Counted from the first letter of the stretch, positions 31,712 through 43,177 are shown. The stretch: 64,000 bases of DNA from Glebionis coronaria (GCA_025667525.1 CM046881.1:493355627-493419626); one strand, 5' to 3'. Notes: a model not told the origin generated them from the sequence alone. Translations and numbers: made by a program.

Positions 31712-32008
31712 TGTTAATCATAATATTCAAAGCTATTAGGGGGTGATCCGGAGGTCGGGGAGGATAAAAGTAATGTTTAGACATTTTTAGAGAGAGAAAG
31801 TAAAGCTTTGAATGTAGTGTGTGTATTTAGAGAGAGAAATGAAATACACAATAAGAGAAAAGCCTCACCCCTCCATGGAAGTATGGAGGGGTATATATAG
31901 GCTAGACAAGAGGTCACTTTGAAAACATGTCAATAGTTGTCCCTCCACGTTTTGCCTATCTGAATAAAATGTAATTCCGTAAATGGCGCTCACATTTTAG
32001 GGCTAACA
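31712..32008 (-). repeat. 3' LTR of the non-autonomous element
   Basis: On the minus strand it starts TGTTAGCCCTAAAATG and ends GATTAACA. It contains a minus-strand TATA box (TATATATA near 31892-31899) followed by ACCCCTCCAT/ATGGAGGGGT at 31867-31892. Confidence 0.9.
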
Positions 32009-33840
32009 ATCTTCCCCCAATGTGGAGACATACGGAATTACTTACAATGTTCCTAACAAGTAAAAATAAAACAAAATGAAGTCTTCCAAGGCGCTTCCAA
32101 TGCTGAGGATGTCTTTTAATTCTTCTTGTCTTCATAACTTGTACCTCAGCTTGAATCCTCTTTGTCTTTGCTTGTTGTGGAACAATTGTAATATGCATGC
32201 TTTGGATTAACTTCCCCCCAATTCATGCAACATGTATTAAAAAACTTTCTTCATAGACTTCTTTTTGACGAAGTTTCTGAATCAGCTTCCCCCCAAACCA
32301 ATATCAGTATCTTAAGCAGATTCTGACACTTTGATGTAGTTTGAACAATCTTCTAGCTCATCGGTTTAAGTGCACAGCGGAAATTTGTAGAAGAACCACA
32401 CCAAATAACACTGCTTCTATACTGTTTCATGTCGTTTAGGTTTTGGTGATAATCCGTTTGGGGTAACATGCAGGAAATCAGTAACAATTCTTCTCACGCC
32501 TGCAGAATACTTTATAAAAATCATATAAAGTGAAGTAGATACCATTCCATGTACACTACTTCCCCCTGGAAGTTGATCCGATTACTTCAAAGTACACGAT
32601 CTTCCCCCATGATGATTTCGAACTCTCGGAAGCATCATTATCGTGGATGTCCATATACTCGAGAAGTTCTTAGTCTTAAGCAAATGTCTTGAAAAGTTTT
32701 GAAAGTCATTGAGAAACTTTGAAAATTTTTGCTTAGACTATGAAGTACCATTGTCGTTGTGAAGTTCATAAATATCCCGTGAGAATTAATTGCTGATTCC
32801 ATCTCTCTCTGTCTAACTTACCAACCTCGAATTCATTCGGCTATTTGTTGTGACCACATGTGAAGTAAACCCGATATTCCAAACTTGAAACTGAAGTACA
32901 ATCCCCCAAATTTGTTACTTAAGCTTGCACTTATGTCGATTGAAGAACGGTGCAGAAACAAGTCTCTAACATCTCTTGAAGTTATCCACACGAGCAACTG
33001 CGTGTCACACCCACAAATGATAGTTATCCATGTCGTCGACCATCCACCCCTTGACAGTGGAAACTAGATAATTCAAGTCTCAATCATAAATTTTATCGCC
33101 CAAGCAAGTCATCAATCGATAGACTGGGTTTGAAGAAAAGGGGTAGAAAAATAGAAGGAAGGCTCGATGATGAAATAAGTAGACGCCTTCATTAAATCCC
33201 ACTTCAACTTCAAATAAAGAATACCAAATCCACTCCGTGATCACTCGTCTTTGTAGAATCAAAACTAGCCGTTGTCGTTAAAGTGAATCTTATATCGGAT
33301 CATTTTAGCGTTAAGTGTTTTGTTTGCTTTGGTGTTGTGTGTTGAGAATGTCGTTAACTAGAACAAATTATGTAATGAATTGTCATTAAAGAACAAAATT
33401 TGTCTAGATAACTTGTCGTTAAAGCCCCAACGTCAGTCATATGCCCAACTGATGCGCGGATCGACCTCCGCGGTGAGGTCGTCGAAATTTTTTTGAAAAT
33501 ATTAGGTTTAAAACCTAGAATTTTCTTTGTCGATGAAGCACTTTCGATCGATACATAACGGATACCGGCAGCAAAAATAATGTCATTATATGGTCCAATA
33601 CTCAATAAATACTTGCCAGGTTCAAAATGAATATCTCATCTTTTATTTCAAATCATACACGGTCCAATGCCCTCAATAACCCAAATAATATACTCATTTG
33701 AGTACACGGCCCATCAAACCATTGTCTTCAAATCCAAAGCCCAGATTATACCCTGCTTGCCTAATAGAAAATCTGAGACCCGGTCCATTGGTGGTATAAA
33801 AAATACCACTCCACCCTAATCTTTAGGTCAGTTATCCCCT
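32009..33840 (-). other. Interior of non-autonomous element, 3' part
   Basis: No coding sequence. On the minus strand it shows repeated GGGGGAAG runs (for example at 32025, 32212, 32290, 32570 and 32612) like extra polypurine tracts. These also occur in the C4 3' region (58340-58900). Confidence 0.45.
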
Positions 33841-33849
33841 AATCTCATC

Positions 33850-34440
33850 TTATCATTTTTCTCCGCCCCCCCTTTTTTTTCTCTGTCCTCTCAACTAAGA
33901 AAAAAAAACCAGATCCAATCTTTAGCCAACACAAGCAATCAATCATTTTTCTTATACTCGAATCATAACTCTTATATTCCATCTATCTCAACCATCAAAA
34001 CAAAGATCGATATCCCTCCTTAATTATATAAGCCATGAAACCGACCTCTTTTATATGATATATATCACACCCGCGAAGAACATATGTAAATCACATCTTC
34101 AAAGATCTCTCAGAGGTCTCAGGTAGGTGTGGAGGGATTGTTTTAATTTGATTTGTTGTTTTAATGAATCGAAACAAGGTTTGGATTTAACAGAAATTGT
34201 TAAAATCCCTCCTTAATGTTCGAATATCAAAGGGTTAATACACCCAAAAAGATCGATGATGATATATTTTCTTCGAGTTCTAGATCTTAAGGGATCTTGG
34301 CTTGCATGTGTGAGCACAGAATAAATCTGAGATCTATTTTTTATTTAAATGTTTTTCGAGTCTAGATGTTTTTATGAGATGGAGTCTAAGTGATGATGGG
34401 ATTAGATTAGAGTCGGGTGTTGGATTGTTGATAGGTCTCG
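33850..34440. repeat. Segment shared with 55915-56327
   Basis: Blocks such as GGCTTGCATGT, AATAAATCTGAGATC and TTAGAGTCGGGT recur in the same order at 56155-56300 as CTGCTTGCATGT, AATAAATATGAGATC and ATAGAGTCGGGT. On the plus strand the segment looks like a pyrimidine-rich 5' UTR followed by a splice-donor-like CTCAGGTAGGT at about 34116. It could be a gene 5' region captured by the element, or a leader shared by two retroelements. Confidence 0.5.
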
Positions 34441-34463
34441 GTTTATTAAGTCATTAAGTCATC

Positions 34464-34740
34464 GCAATATAACTTTATCAGTCTATCACAATGAGTCAAA
34501 CTTCATCCATCGCAATAGACCAAACATCAATCGCAATGTTTTAAAAAATCTGGCAGCATAACGACATAGATGCCATTGCGATGAGTCAAACCACCATCGC
34601 AATGTGTCCCATCGGAATGGGTCCCATCGCAATGAGTCAGTCGAACCCATCGTAATGTGTCAAAAAGAAACCCATCGCAATAAATCCGAAAAAGAAGCCA
34701 TCGGAATGAGTCTGAGTATCCCATCGGAATATGCCATCTG
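34464..34740 (-). repeat. Array of CATTSCGATGG motifs in the non-autonomous element leader
   Basis: About twelve copies. In plus orientation they read CATCGCAATGAGTC, CATCGGAATGAGTC and variants with spacers of 5-30 bases; one copy near 34573 is inverted. In the element's sense orientation the variants include ATTCCGATGG, close to the ATTCCGATCAGG motif of the C2 leader. Confidence 0.8.
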
Positions 34741-35193
34741 AAAGTACATCATAAAAGGTTTTGACCATTTCTTGATATTCCCGAAAATGGTGGATCTCGA
34801 TTTTCAGATCTGCCTTATTTTTTTTTTATTTTTTTTCAAATCTGGGATTTATGCATCTAGATGGTACTAATCATCATAAAAATTACCAGAAAACCAGATG
34901 TAAGAAATTCAGCTAAACAAAGACACCTTTTTTTTTCAAATCTGATGGATCAGAAAACAGGACGAGGAAAAAGAAAGATTATAAAATAAACCACGGGAAA
35001 CTGTGTCAAAGAAATGGACTAATAGATTTAGACGACACATATTAGACAGACACATTAAAAAAAAATAACTTTTGGACACATGGACGTATACGCAACACCA
35101 TATTCAGCTAAAAACATACGCATACACAATAGGCTGAATCTGCCACCAAACACCATAATATAAGCAAACACGAACACAAAACACCCCCGGTTA

Positions 35194-35205
35194 GCTCTGA
35201 TACCA
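35194..35205 (-). other. Primer-binding site of the non-autonomous element
   Basis: On the minus strand TGGTATCAGAGC, an exact initiator-Met tRNA match, two bases after the 5' LTR. Confidence 0.9.
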
Positions 35206-35207
35206 AT

Positions 35208-35504
35208 TGTTAATCATAAGATTCAAAGCTATTAGGGGGTGATCCGGAGGTCGGGGAGGATAAAAGTAATGTTTAGACATTTTTAGAGAGAGAAAGTAAA
35301 GCTTTGAATGTAGTGTGTGTATTTACAGAGAGAAATGAAATACACAATAAGAGAAAAGCCTCACCCCTCCATGGAAGTATGGAGGGGTATATATAGGCTA
35401 GACAAGAGGTCACTTTGACAACATGTCAATAGTAGTCCCTCCACGTTTTGCCTATCTGAATAAAATGTAATTCTGTAAATGGCGCTCACATTTTAGGGCT
35501 AACA
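35208..35504 (-). repeat. 5' LTR of the non-autonomous element
   Basis: It matches 31712-32008 with five substitutions. The TATA box and inverted repeat ACCCCTCCAT/ATGGAGGGGT (35363-35388) are unchanged between the two LTRs. Confidence 0.9.
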
Positions 35505-35509
35505 CTAAC

Positions 35510-36560
35510 TCCTAACTAACTCTCAAGAGTGTGTCAAACTCTTGAGAGAATTTTAACTAACTAAATGATAACAGAACTGAGAGAGAAATCTAAGGTGTGT
35601 GTGTTTTCACACTTAGCTAGTTGCTACAAAATGAGGCCCTATGTGTCTATTTATAGAGTGAAAGTGAGAAGTGGTGGGGGTAGTGACGTGTATTGACCAA
35701 TCAATTGCTGCCAAGTGTCATAAATCTAGTAATTGAAACTAACCGTTGAACTTTTGAATTTGGGCGTTTCTTTTTGGTTGACTTTCAGGATGATTGAGTG
35801 AGTGTGTTGAAATCCTTGCTTGAAAACGATCACTTTTCATGTATAAAACTTTCTATGAAATGCACTCTAGCTCTTGATCGATTCTGGATATATTGAGAGG
35901 TTGAAGATGCCACGTGGTGTAATGTGGTTGGTTGGAATTATGGCACACGGATCATTATCCGTTTCCTCAAATTCTATTGGTGGATCAGTAAAAGTGGAAG
36001 CTATTAATTGGAGAGATAATAAGTGGGTTGAGTTGGCAATCCGAGTAGAGTTCTTTCTTGTTTCTCATTGGTTGGTTTGCAAGCACATGGATCAAGCTTT
36101 ATATTGACTTCCAAAAATGGCAGTTTTAGCCCCTTGACTTTGGCAGTTTGATGTTTTGAGCTAATATCTCCATTCTTATGGCAACATCAGTCCTTTCACT
36201 TGCATACTTAAACATTTAAGCCCTTTTGACTTGGTTGACTTGAGAGTTGACCAGGTTTGACTTTGATATTGACTTTATCCAAATTGCACTTTAGCCCTTC
36301 AATTTTTGAGTATTGTCAAGATAGGTCCTTCATCTTCAATTGACTTGTCATCTTTGATCCTTCTCTTGTCTTTTCATCATAAATGAGCTTGATTTTCTCT
36401 TGTTTGCTTGAAAATGTATCCTTATTACATATTTAAGCACAAATACAAAACACACCACATAATACTGCCTTATAGCACAAAAGTTAGGTATTTTCTATGT
36501 GTTTTAGGGTGATTTGTTGATTAATTGATATGAGATTTTGCTCATATCAATTATAAGTTA
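35510..36560 (-). other. Decayed retroelement leader/LTR-like sequence
   Basis: No gene. On the minus strand there is a TATA box (TATAAATAG near 35655) with downstream sequence running into 31706 and leftward. An inverted repeat CTCTCAAGAGT/ACTCTTGAGAG lies at 35520-35548, and a 13-bp one (TAATTGATATGAG) at 36522-36553. The latter has TG...CA ends like an LTR terminus. Family not identified. Confidence 0.4.
36522..36553. repeat. 13-bp perfect inverted repeat
   Basis: TAATTGATATGAG (36522-36534), six-base spacer, CTCATATCAATTA (36541-36553). Confidence 0.8.
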
Positions 36561-37872
36561 AATGCTATCCTGAATAAGGTAGTTTATAAAGGCTATAATT
36601 GGAAGTGTTGTGAAGCAGCGATCTACAAACACTTGTAGTAAAAATAGAATTTGTTCATTCACTTGATATAGTGTAGCTTAGTACCACTAGATACTCTCCA
36701 GAATTAGTCAGGTAATTGTACAGCCGTACCCAAAGGGTGAAACAAGATGATTCTTGCTTACATTTGGTATATCTGAATTTTAATTCATTAACGAGAAATT
36801 AAATTGAAACTATGGAATGATTTAGGATTCATATCCATGATTTAACGGTACTAGTAACAAATGGATGATTATTAGGAAGTCACATAATCGTATACCATTA
36901 ATACTTTTGATATATTCTTCTTCAAACTATACCTCAATCATTTCCGGTTATAATAAAGTGTTGCTAGATACTTTATTATGGACGTACTATGTCTTAAATT
37001 CTCAAAAGTAGGAGCTATCGGGATATGCGATCGTTTAGCCATCAGGAATGAGTAAGCCTATCGAGGGCACACACTCAACACGGAGAACACACTTTATTAA
37101 ATGTTTAATATTTATTAAACGTTTAATATTTATTAAACGTTTAATAAAATTTCACTTAATTATTTAATTAACGGTATTTAAATTAGTTACGTGTTTAATT
37201 AATTTAAGATACGTACGTAATTAAATTTGATGGACTAAAAAGTCGATTCTAGAACCTCTAGGCTTATAGTCGGCCGATTATCCTTAAGGGGAGTTCTAGA
37301 AGTTTTTTTTGTTTAGTCATTAAGGTAAGAAAATATCTTAATGGGCCTTAACTTGGAGTGGAGAAAAAAAAACTAAGGAGGTTGGAAGGCTATATATACC
37401 CTCCCATACCTCTAATAATTTTCGTCCCACAAACCTATCAAATCAATCGGCCAATACTCCCACAAACCCTAAATAACCTTAAAGTGTAAACCTTTGTAAG
37501 ATCGACTACCTTTTGGTACTCCCTTGTGAAGTTTCTAAGCCTTATACTAAACCCTCGATACTCTTGCTAAGGTTTTAGTCTCTTGTTTTGATCCTTTGTT
37601 CGTTCGACTACACTTAAACCTAATTTAGGGTTTGGGGTGATTTTATTATTATCTTGTAACGTTCCTTAAATTTAAACCGATCCTTACGCAATCCCACTTA
37701 GGGTTTTGGATATAGGGTTTTAGTTACAAGATTTACGCTAGTTGTTTGAGAATTGAAGTTATTACTAGCATCGTAGTGATGACGTGCCGTGTGAGCAAAC
37801 GATAGAGACGATAATTTAACCGTTAAAGTTCAAGATTAAGATAAAATTCCATTAATTGATTTATTCAATTAA
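36561..37872. other. LTR-like relic DNA, no gene
   Basis: A TATA-like TATATATA near 37391 lies before a CCCTCCC run, and a Copia-LTR-like style is suggested by the text around 37010-37090. No matching second LTR is in the window. An 18-bp unit TTTAATATTTATTAAACG repeats 2.5 times at 37104-37150. Confidence 0.35.
37104..37150. repeat. 18-bp AT-rich tandem repeat
   Basis: Two full units at 37104-37121 and 37122-37139, with a partial third. Confidence 0.75.
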
Positions 37873-38545
37873 TTTTTTTTGAACATAATTTCATTATCAC
37901 ACCTCACAAACGGAGGAACAGAGGAATTTAGAACGCAACAACTTACATCGAACACAAAGGGCAAAATCAAAAGTGATTTGCCAAACAGAGTACACAAAGT
38001 AACAAGTTGAAACAAACCAAGACATACACCATAAGGATTGTGAGACGGAAGCAGCAACACAATACAAGGGGGGAATCATCAATGTGAGCTTTTCTCAAAC
38101 ACAACCCTATGAAGATGGTGTAGCCTGGAGCAAAACTACAAAAGAGTATACTAACCATACAAGGAAAATAAAGTCTAACATCCCTAAAAGAGCCAAACCT
38201 AAACCAAACAAATCTAAATCTAAATCCCAAGCTTGCAGCAAAGCATCCTATAGCAGCAGCAAACGATCTGGTGGATTGGAAGCTAGAAAGCACAACAGAT
38301 CTAAAATGTCTGAGATAGTAGTAGCACATCAGATGGTGTAGCGACGGTGACAGATGACAAACGGCAACGTGAGATGACAGATCTGATGGCAAGATATTAT
38401 TATTATGGGATGTAGTAGAAAAGACTATGCACAAGAGGGGATCTGAGCGACCGGTTGAAACCGGTCGCCGGAAAATGATTTTAGATAGAGGCGGCGAGAT
38501 GTGTGAGGGGAGTTTGGGGGAGAGTGTTCTAGAGAGAAGTTTATT
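37873..38545 (-). mobile_element. Possible truncated LINE-type retroposon
   Basis: On the minus strand the segment starts in a CT-rich, CG-containing 5' leader-like sequence (CCGGCGACCGG near 38470) and ends in an 8-base A tract (37880-37873) after an AATGAAATTATGTTC-type end that resembles plant L1 3' ends. No RT or endonuclease sequence is present, so it would be an internally deleted copy. I could not find a convincing target duplication. A processed gene relic is an alternative. Confidence 0.3.
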
Positions 38546-38799
38546 TTTGTCACATACAATATTTTAAGATATGGATTGATAATGATATTGAATTTTTTTT
38601 TTTACAAATTTTGTTCAATTAATTAAAGATTGGCTTTATATTGTTTTTATTATAATTCTGTGTTAAAATCATTATTAAATGACTAACCCGAATTCCTCTG
38701 ACTGATTGTGTATTATGGTCAAGCAATTAGAGCCTTGGATAATATGTGTAAGAAACTATTTTTGATTAGTGCTTATCATATGAATTAGAATAATACCCT

Positions 38800-39140
38800 G
38801 TTTGCATTCTCAAAGTTATTTCCAAGCATTCACGAGTTTAGATTATCTTACAATGTTTGTCATTTAACGGTTTTGGATGAATATTTTAGGAGTAGGGGCA
38901 TAAAAAACAAGGGTGGCGTTTGCTTTAGCTCATTTTAAAAACTCAGCAGCTCCATAAGCTCTTTTGGATAAGCTAGTCCACGATGGCTTTTTAAACAACA
39001 TCCATTTCTGCCAAATAAGACGCTTAGTCATAAGCTATTTGGACTTTGGATACTTGAAACAACTTTTTGTGTTTTCAAGTGATGGCAGGTAAACGGTTTC
39101 TAATCTTTTGGTTTCTAGAACTTTGGTTCATATTTTCTTT
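38800..39140 (+). repeat. Upstream segment of GDSL gene 1, duplicated at 41840-42240
   Basis: Shared blocks in the same order include CGGTTTTGGATGAA, ATAAGCYAGTCCACRA, AACAACATCCRTTT, CATAAGCTRTTTGG and CGGTTTCTAAT. The second copy leads into a GDSL exon-2 relic (42263), so a whole gene unit was duplicated and most of the second copy lost. Confidence 0.75.
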
Positions 39141-39305
39141 GTTCATTCTATTAAGTCAAGTGTTCATATTATGGTTTTTACTTTACTACTAATATTTTCA
39201 TCAAAATCATCATGGGAATCTTCTATAAGAGCACTAGTTAGCAAAGTTAGTATACCCACCAATAGAAAAACCATACAGAAATACTAAAAAATTGGAAGCA
39301 AATAG

Positions 39306-39313
39306 TATATAAA
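39306..39313 (+). promoter_or_regulatory. TATA box of GDSL gene 1
   Basis: TATATAAA, 40 bp from the ATG. This implies a very short 5' UTR if it is used. The following 15 bases before the ATG (CTTTAGCTATTCCAA) are shared with GDSL gene 2. Confidence 0.6.
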
Positions 39314-39345
39314 CCATTTGAAAGCATCTAACTTTAGCTATTCCA

Positions 39346-41509
39346 ATGGCGTCTTCTTTAAGCTTTGGTTCTTTCGCAGGATTCTTGGTGATTTTGATAG
39401 TATTATGGAGTGGTAGCTTGTATGCTAATGCATGTTATACGTCCGTCATCAGCTTTGGTGACTCCCTAACCGACACGGGTAATGCAGAATACTTGGCATC
39501 CATTACTCACCAACAATCTCCAAGTGTTGCTCCTCCCTATGGCGATACGTTCTTCCATAAACCGACTGGTCGTTGCTCTGATGGTCGACTCATCATTGAT
39601 TTCCTAGGTAAGTTTTCGTTTCCATCAAGTTATGATGAATATTTACAAGAAAAATCATTACTAGGTTAATGCATAATTTGAGCAAAAAGATCCTCCAAAT
39701 TTTAAATATCAGTCTCTATCATAATGTATATTTACTGCTGAACATTAGTACACTCCAAATTGCTTTGAATTTGACCCTTTTTTCGTTTATTCATAACTAT
39801 TTTATATTTATATATATAGACGAGTACCTTTGCATACCAACGAGATTTTATAACGATAAACTTTTAGTGTTGAGACTAAATACAAAAAAAGAAAAAGAAG
39901 TCTTTTTTAGAAACTACATTAAAAGAAGTTCTCAAAAGCTGTCATGCATTTTTTTGATACTTCGGGTGGTAATTTTTAGAGATAGTTTCCACGAGATATA
40001 AACACCCTCTGGTACATATACTTTGTAAATGACTAGGCTTTTTGCTGGTTTCTATAGCGGAGAGTCTTGGGTTGCCTTTCATCCCACCAGTTATGTACAA
40101 CAATGGAACCAAAATTGGGGTTGCTTCCGAACAAGGAATGAATTTTGCGGTGTCGGGTGCTACAACATTAAATTCGTCATTTCTTGAAGCAAGAGGGATC
40201 CGTGGTTTAAAGCTAGACACATCTCTAAGAGTTCAGTTGGCATGGTTTAAACAAGCATTACCTGATTTTTGCGCAAATACTTCAGGTAACTAAAAGTGTA
40301 GGCGCTTATTTGTGTAGGCAACTATTTTATAGCTACACAGTGTAACTTCTAAAATATAGTCAAATAATCAAAAAATAGTACAAGAGTTGACAGAAGAGGC
40401 CAGCTTATTGAATTGGTTATCTTGTTGGCAGATTGTGGAAACTTAATAGGACGTTCTTTATTCCTTGTGGGAGAGATTGGAGGAAACGATTACAATTATG
40501 CAATATTCATAGGAAAACGCATCGATGAAATCAAATCAATAGTTCCTATTGTTGTTGATACCATCGCCTCAACAGTCAAGGTAAGAAATCAGTATACTCC
40601 GGTCTTAGACAATGTAGTGTTTGATTTCTGGTAGGCTTGATCAATATTATGTTGGCAATTACAGGAACTTATTCAGATGGGGGCTAAAACACTAGTTGTT
40701 CCAGGATACTTTCCAGTTGGATGCTCTTCCATATTGTTGACAATCAGTGGTTCACAGAATAAAGATCCCACAACTGGTTGCCTCATCGAGTCAAATGAGT
40801 TGGTCAAATTTCACAACGAAGCCTTGCAAAAGAAACTTAGTCAGATTTGGATAGAAAATCCTGACGTCAACATCATCTATGCAGACTACTATAATGCTCT
40901 GATGCAAGTTTACCGCTCTCCAGATATGTTTGGTAAGTTATATATGTTGAGGTGAAGCAGCGAGTAATAAGTCAAACGGGTAACTTCAACTTTTTACAAA
41001 TCAAAACGGGTTGGATGGGTCGAAAGGAACATTTTGTGAATAATCATTGGGTCATATAAGATCACCAAAGCTTATCAGTTTGGAAATCTTACTTTTATTA
41101 TATATGACTTAGAAATTTTATGCATCGAAAATACCTTTTTAGTAATTTTTGACCCATTTTTATAGAAATTTTACCCGTTTGACATAGTATATATAGATGA
41201 TAACCAGATGAGATTCTTTCAGTAAACTGTCACTTTAAGTAACATCTTTTAAGAACAAATTTACATTTTGCAGGATTCACGAGTGGGGCTTTAAAGGCGT
41301 GTTGTGGAGGTGTAGGGCCATATAACTACAACATATCGGCGCCATGTGGATCTCCATTAGCCACTGAATGTGATCACCCAGATACTTATGTTAACTGGGA
41401 TGGATTACATTTCACTGAAGCAACATACAGAGTATGGTTCAAGAGTGTATATCAAGGGCCATACTCTACTCCCCAGTTTTATTCATTGTGTCCAACACCA
41501 ATTTTATAA
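39346..41509 (+). CDS. GDSL esterase/lipase 1 (380 aa, 5 exons)
   Basis: Exons 39346-39607, 40058-40285, 40432-40580, 40665-40932 and 41274-41509; all introns are GT-AG and phases join exactly. The protein has a hydrophobic signal peptide (residues 10-27), so it is probably secreted. Block I is [11 protein letters not shown] with nucleophile Ser40. Block II has Gly121 in SGATTLNS, block [12 protein letters not shown] has Asn182, and block V NWDGLH has Asp345 and His348, giving the SGNH set. Length is typical of plant GDSL lipases. The five-exon structure and CCGG-PYNYN region fit the acetylajmalan-esterase/sinapine-esterase-like clade (family knowledge). Members hydrolyse or transfer acyl groups of specialised metabolites or lipids; the substrate cannot be read from sequence. 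Two close paralogues follow on the same strand. Confidence 0.93.
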
Positions 41510-42262
41510 TTTGGGTGGATTAACAAATTATATGTATGCATATGCACGCTAGGATATCTACACCGAGTCATCATACGTAACTGGATAAAATATATCACTT
41601 ACATGTATATTTTTTTGTGGTTTCATATATTTCTCCCCTGAAACACAAAAAAAATCTTGCGGTTGCAATGTTGTAACATTGCTTATTCGTTTTCTTCTTA
41701 AGCATATGCACGCAAGGATATATATTATGAATGAATTACAGCTGTTTATTTTTATTATTAGCCATAATTATTTGATTGATTGTGTTTTAGAGCTGTATGG
41801 ATGTTATCCAAACTGCAAACAAGTAGTAAACTATACCGTGTTTGCATTTCTAGAGTCCCGTGTGGTCAGGTTCTAGCTGCTTTGATTTTGATGATCTTAC
41901 TATTTGCGTCAATTAATCGGTTTTGGATGAAGATTTTAAAAGTAAGTGCATTAAAATTGAGGAGGACTTCTGGTTAAATATTTTAAAGGAACTTTTTTAA
42001 CTTAATAAGCTATACCCCATTAGATAAGCCAGTCCACAACAGCTTTGTAAACAACATCCGTTTGTGCCAAAGAAGATGCTAATTGTCATAAGCTGTTTGG
42101 TTACTCAAAACAACTGATTGTGTTTCGACAACGCAACAAGTTGCTGATTCAGTAAGCACCGATTCTAATTGTCTGATCGCGCTTTCAAGTTGCAGGTAAG
42201 CGGTTTCTAATACTTAGAATTTCTGTTATCTTTTTGTTTATAGTGAAATAATGGAATTGAAT
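41510..42262 (+). other. Intergenic, with duplicated gene-1 upstream segment
   Basis: Holds the 3' flank of GDSL gene 1, then (41840-42240) the second copy of the segment found upstream of that gene. No other gene is seen. Confidence 0.6.
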
Positions 42263-42331
42263 CATTCGGAGTCCAGTTGGAATGGTTTAAACAATGATTG
42301 CCTGATATTTGCAGCAACACCTCATGTAACA
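42263..42331 (+). pseudogene. GDSL exon-2 relic
   Basis: About 23 codons corresponding to the end of exon 2 (GVQLEWFKQ, a stop, LPDICSNTS), in frame with the paralogues' [12 protein letters not shown] segment. A TGA at 42296-42298 interrupts it. The rest of this gene copy is gone. Confidence 0.75.
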
Positions 42332-42535
42332 AAACTATTGTTTCAGTATTTTTTTTTAGAATTTGTATCCTGTTCACTACGTTAAAAAATATATTGAGCG
42401 GTTATTGCTGTCGGCGTGCAGATTGTATTGGATGTTTCCAAAAACCAGTTCACGATCACAGAGTGATATATTTTGTTTGAAATTAGTAAGTTCAACTGTT
42501 TAACTATGTACACTTTTTTAAATTTAGTGGCAAAA

Positions 42536-42732
42536 AGATTTGTGGCTATCACTCTCCAAAGGGTGTGAGGTCTCAAGTTCAATTTTACTAGGTGCAAACA
42601 ATCTTGAAGTGGCCACGCCAACCTCCTGAAAAGGGAGGGTTTTACCTGGTTTGAGTCTGTGTGGCGGTGGGCTCAAATCCCGTGGATTAGTCGGCCAATG
42701 AGTCGGAAATCACGGTTAAAAAAAAAAAAAAA
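42536..42732 (+). mobile_element. SINE (197 bp)
   Basis: Flanked by a perfect 14-bp target duplication ACTTTTTTAAATTT (42522-42535 and 42733-42746) and ending in an A tract of about 14. A box-B-like GGTCTCAAGTTCAATTTT at 42570-42587 suggests a tRNA-related pol III promoter; box A is not clear. The length fits plant SINEs. It lies between the exon-2 relic and GDSL gene 2. Confidence 0.85.
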
Positions 42733-42746
42733 ACTTTTTTAAATTT

Positions 42747-43170
42747 GTTCATTCTAAACAGTTTAAATATCTGTTTCTTTTATGGATGGTATAGACTTTT
42801 TGATAGTATAAATCAGGGTCGGATTTTAGTCGAGATTAAGGTGTCGTTTAAAAAAAAAAAAACCTTGTTCCTTTACTTAAATAAAGATGCCAAGTAAACC
42901 AAATATAAGGTGTCCACATATTTTGCCAGTTACTTCTTATATGTGTCATCAATGTCATTGGCCCATTAACATGTTCTTCTTGGCCTTATCCTATATAAAG
43001 TACTTTTTATATGATTATAAATGATCCTGGCCAGCTCCTTTAAACACGCATTTGTGATTTAATAATACAGCACTACCTCTCTAGCCATCTAAAGTGGGCA
43101 TACTAAATGTCAAATATACATGTGATAAAATGACCACCACTAGAAAGTTGGAATGAAATATGAATAAAAG
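42747..43170. other. Intergenic upstream of GDSL gene 2
   Basis: AT-rich with a poly(A) run at 42849-42861. I see no gene or repeat boundary. Confidence 0.5.
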
Positions 43171-43177
43171 TATAAAA
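43171..43177 (+). promoter_or_regulatory. TATA box of GDSL gene 2
   Basis: TATAAAA, 45 bp from the ATG at 43216, in a segment similar to the promoter of gene 1 (both share ACTTTAGCTATTCCAA before the ATG). Confidence 0.6.

Larger units (their letters stand above)
31712..35504 (-). mobile_element. Non-autonomous LTR element (LARD-like, 3.8 kb)
   Basis: Two 297-bp LTRs (31712-32008 and 35208-35504) differing at five positions, and the target duplication CTAAC at 31707-31711 and 35505-35509. Read on the minus strand, the 5' LTR (35504 down to 35208) is followed by GGTATCAGAGC, the initiator-Met tRNA primer site, and the 3' LTR is preceded by the polypurine tract TTGGGGGAAGAT. The 3.2-kb interior has no gag or pol. 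It must have been moved by proteins of another element, and LTR similarity of about 98% says this was fairly recent. The parent family is not visible in the window. Confidence 0.92.

Noticed and set aside
35874..36107. 77-codon plus-strand frame
   Set aside because: Short, in relic retroelement DNA read mainly on the other strand, with no recognisable motif.
37967..38434. 155-codon minus-strand frame
   Set aside because: Cys/Phe/Leu-rich with no domain and no family I recognise; it overlaps a LINE-like leader and probably is not a protein.
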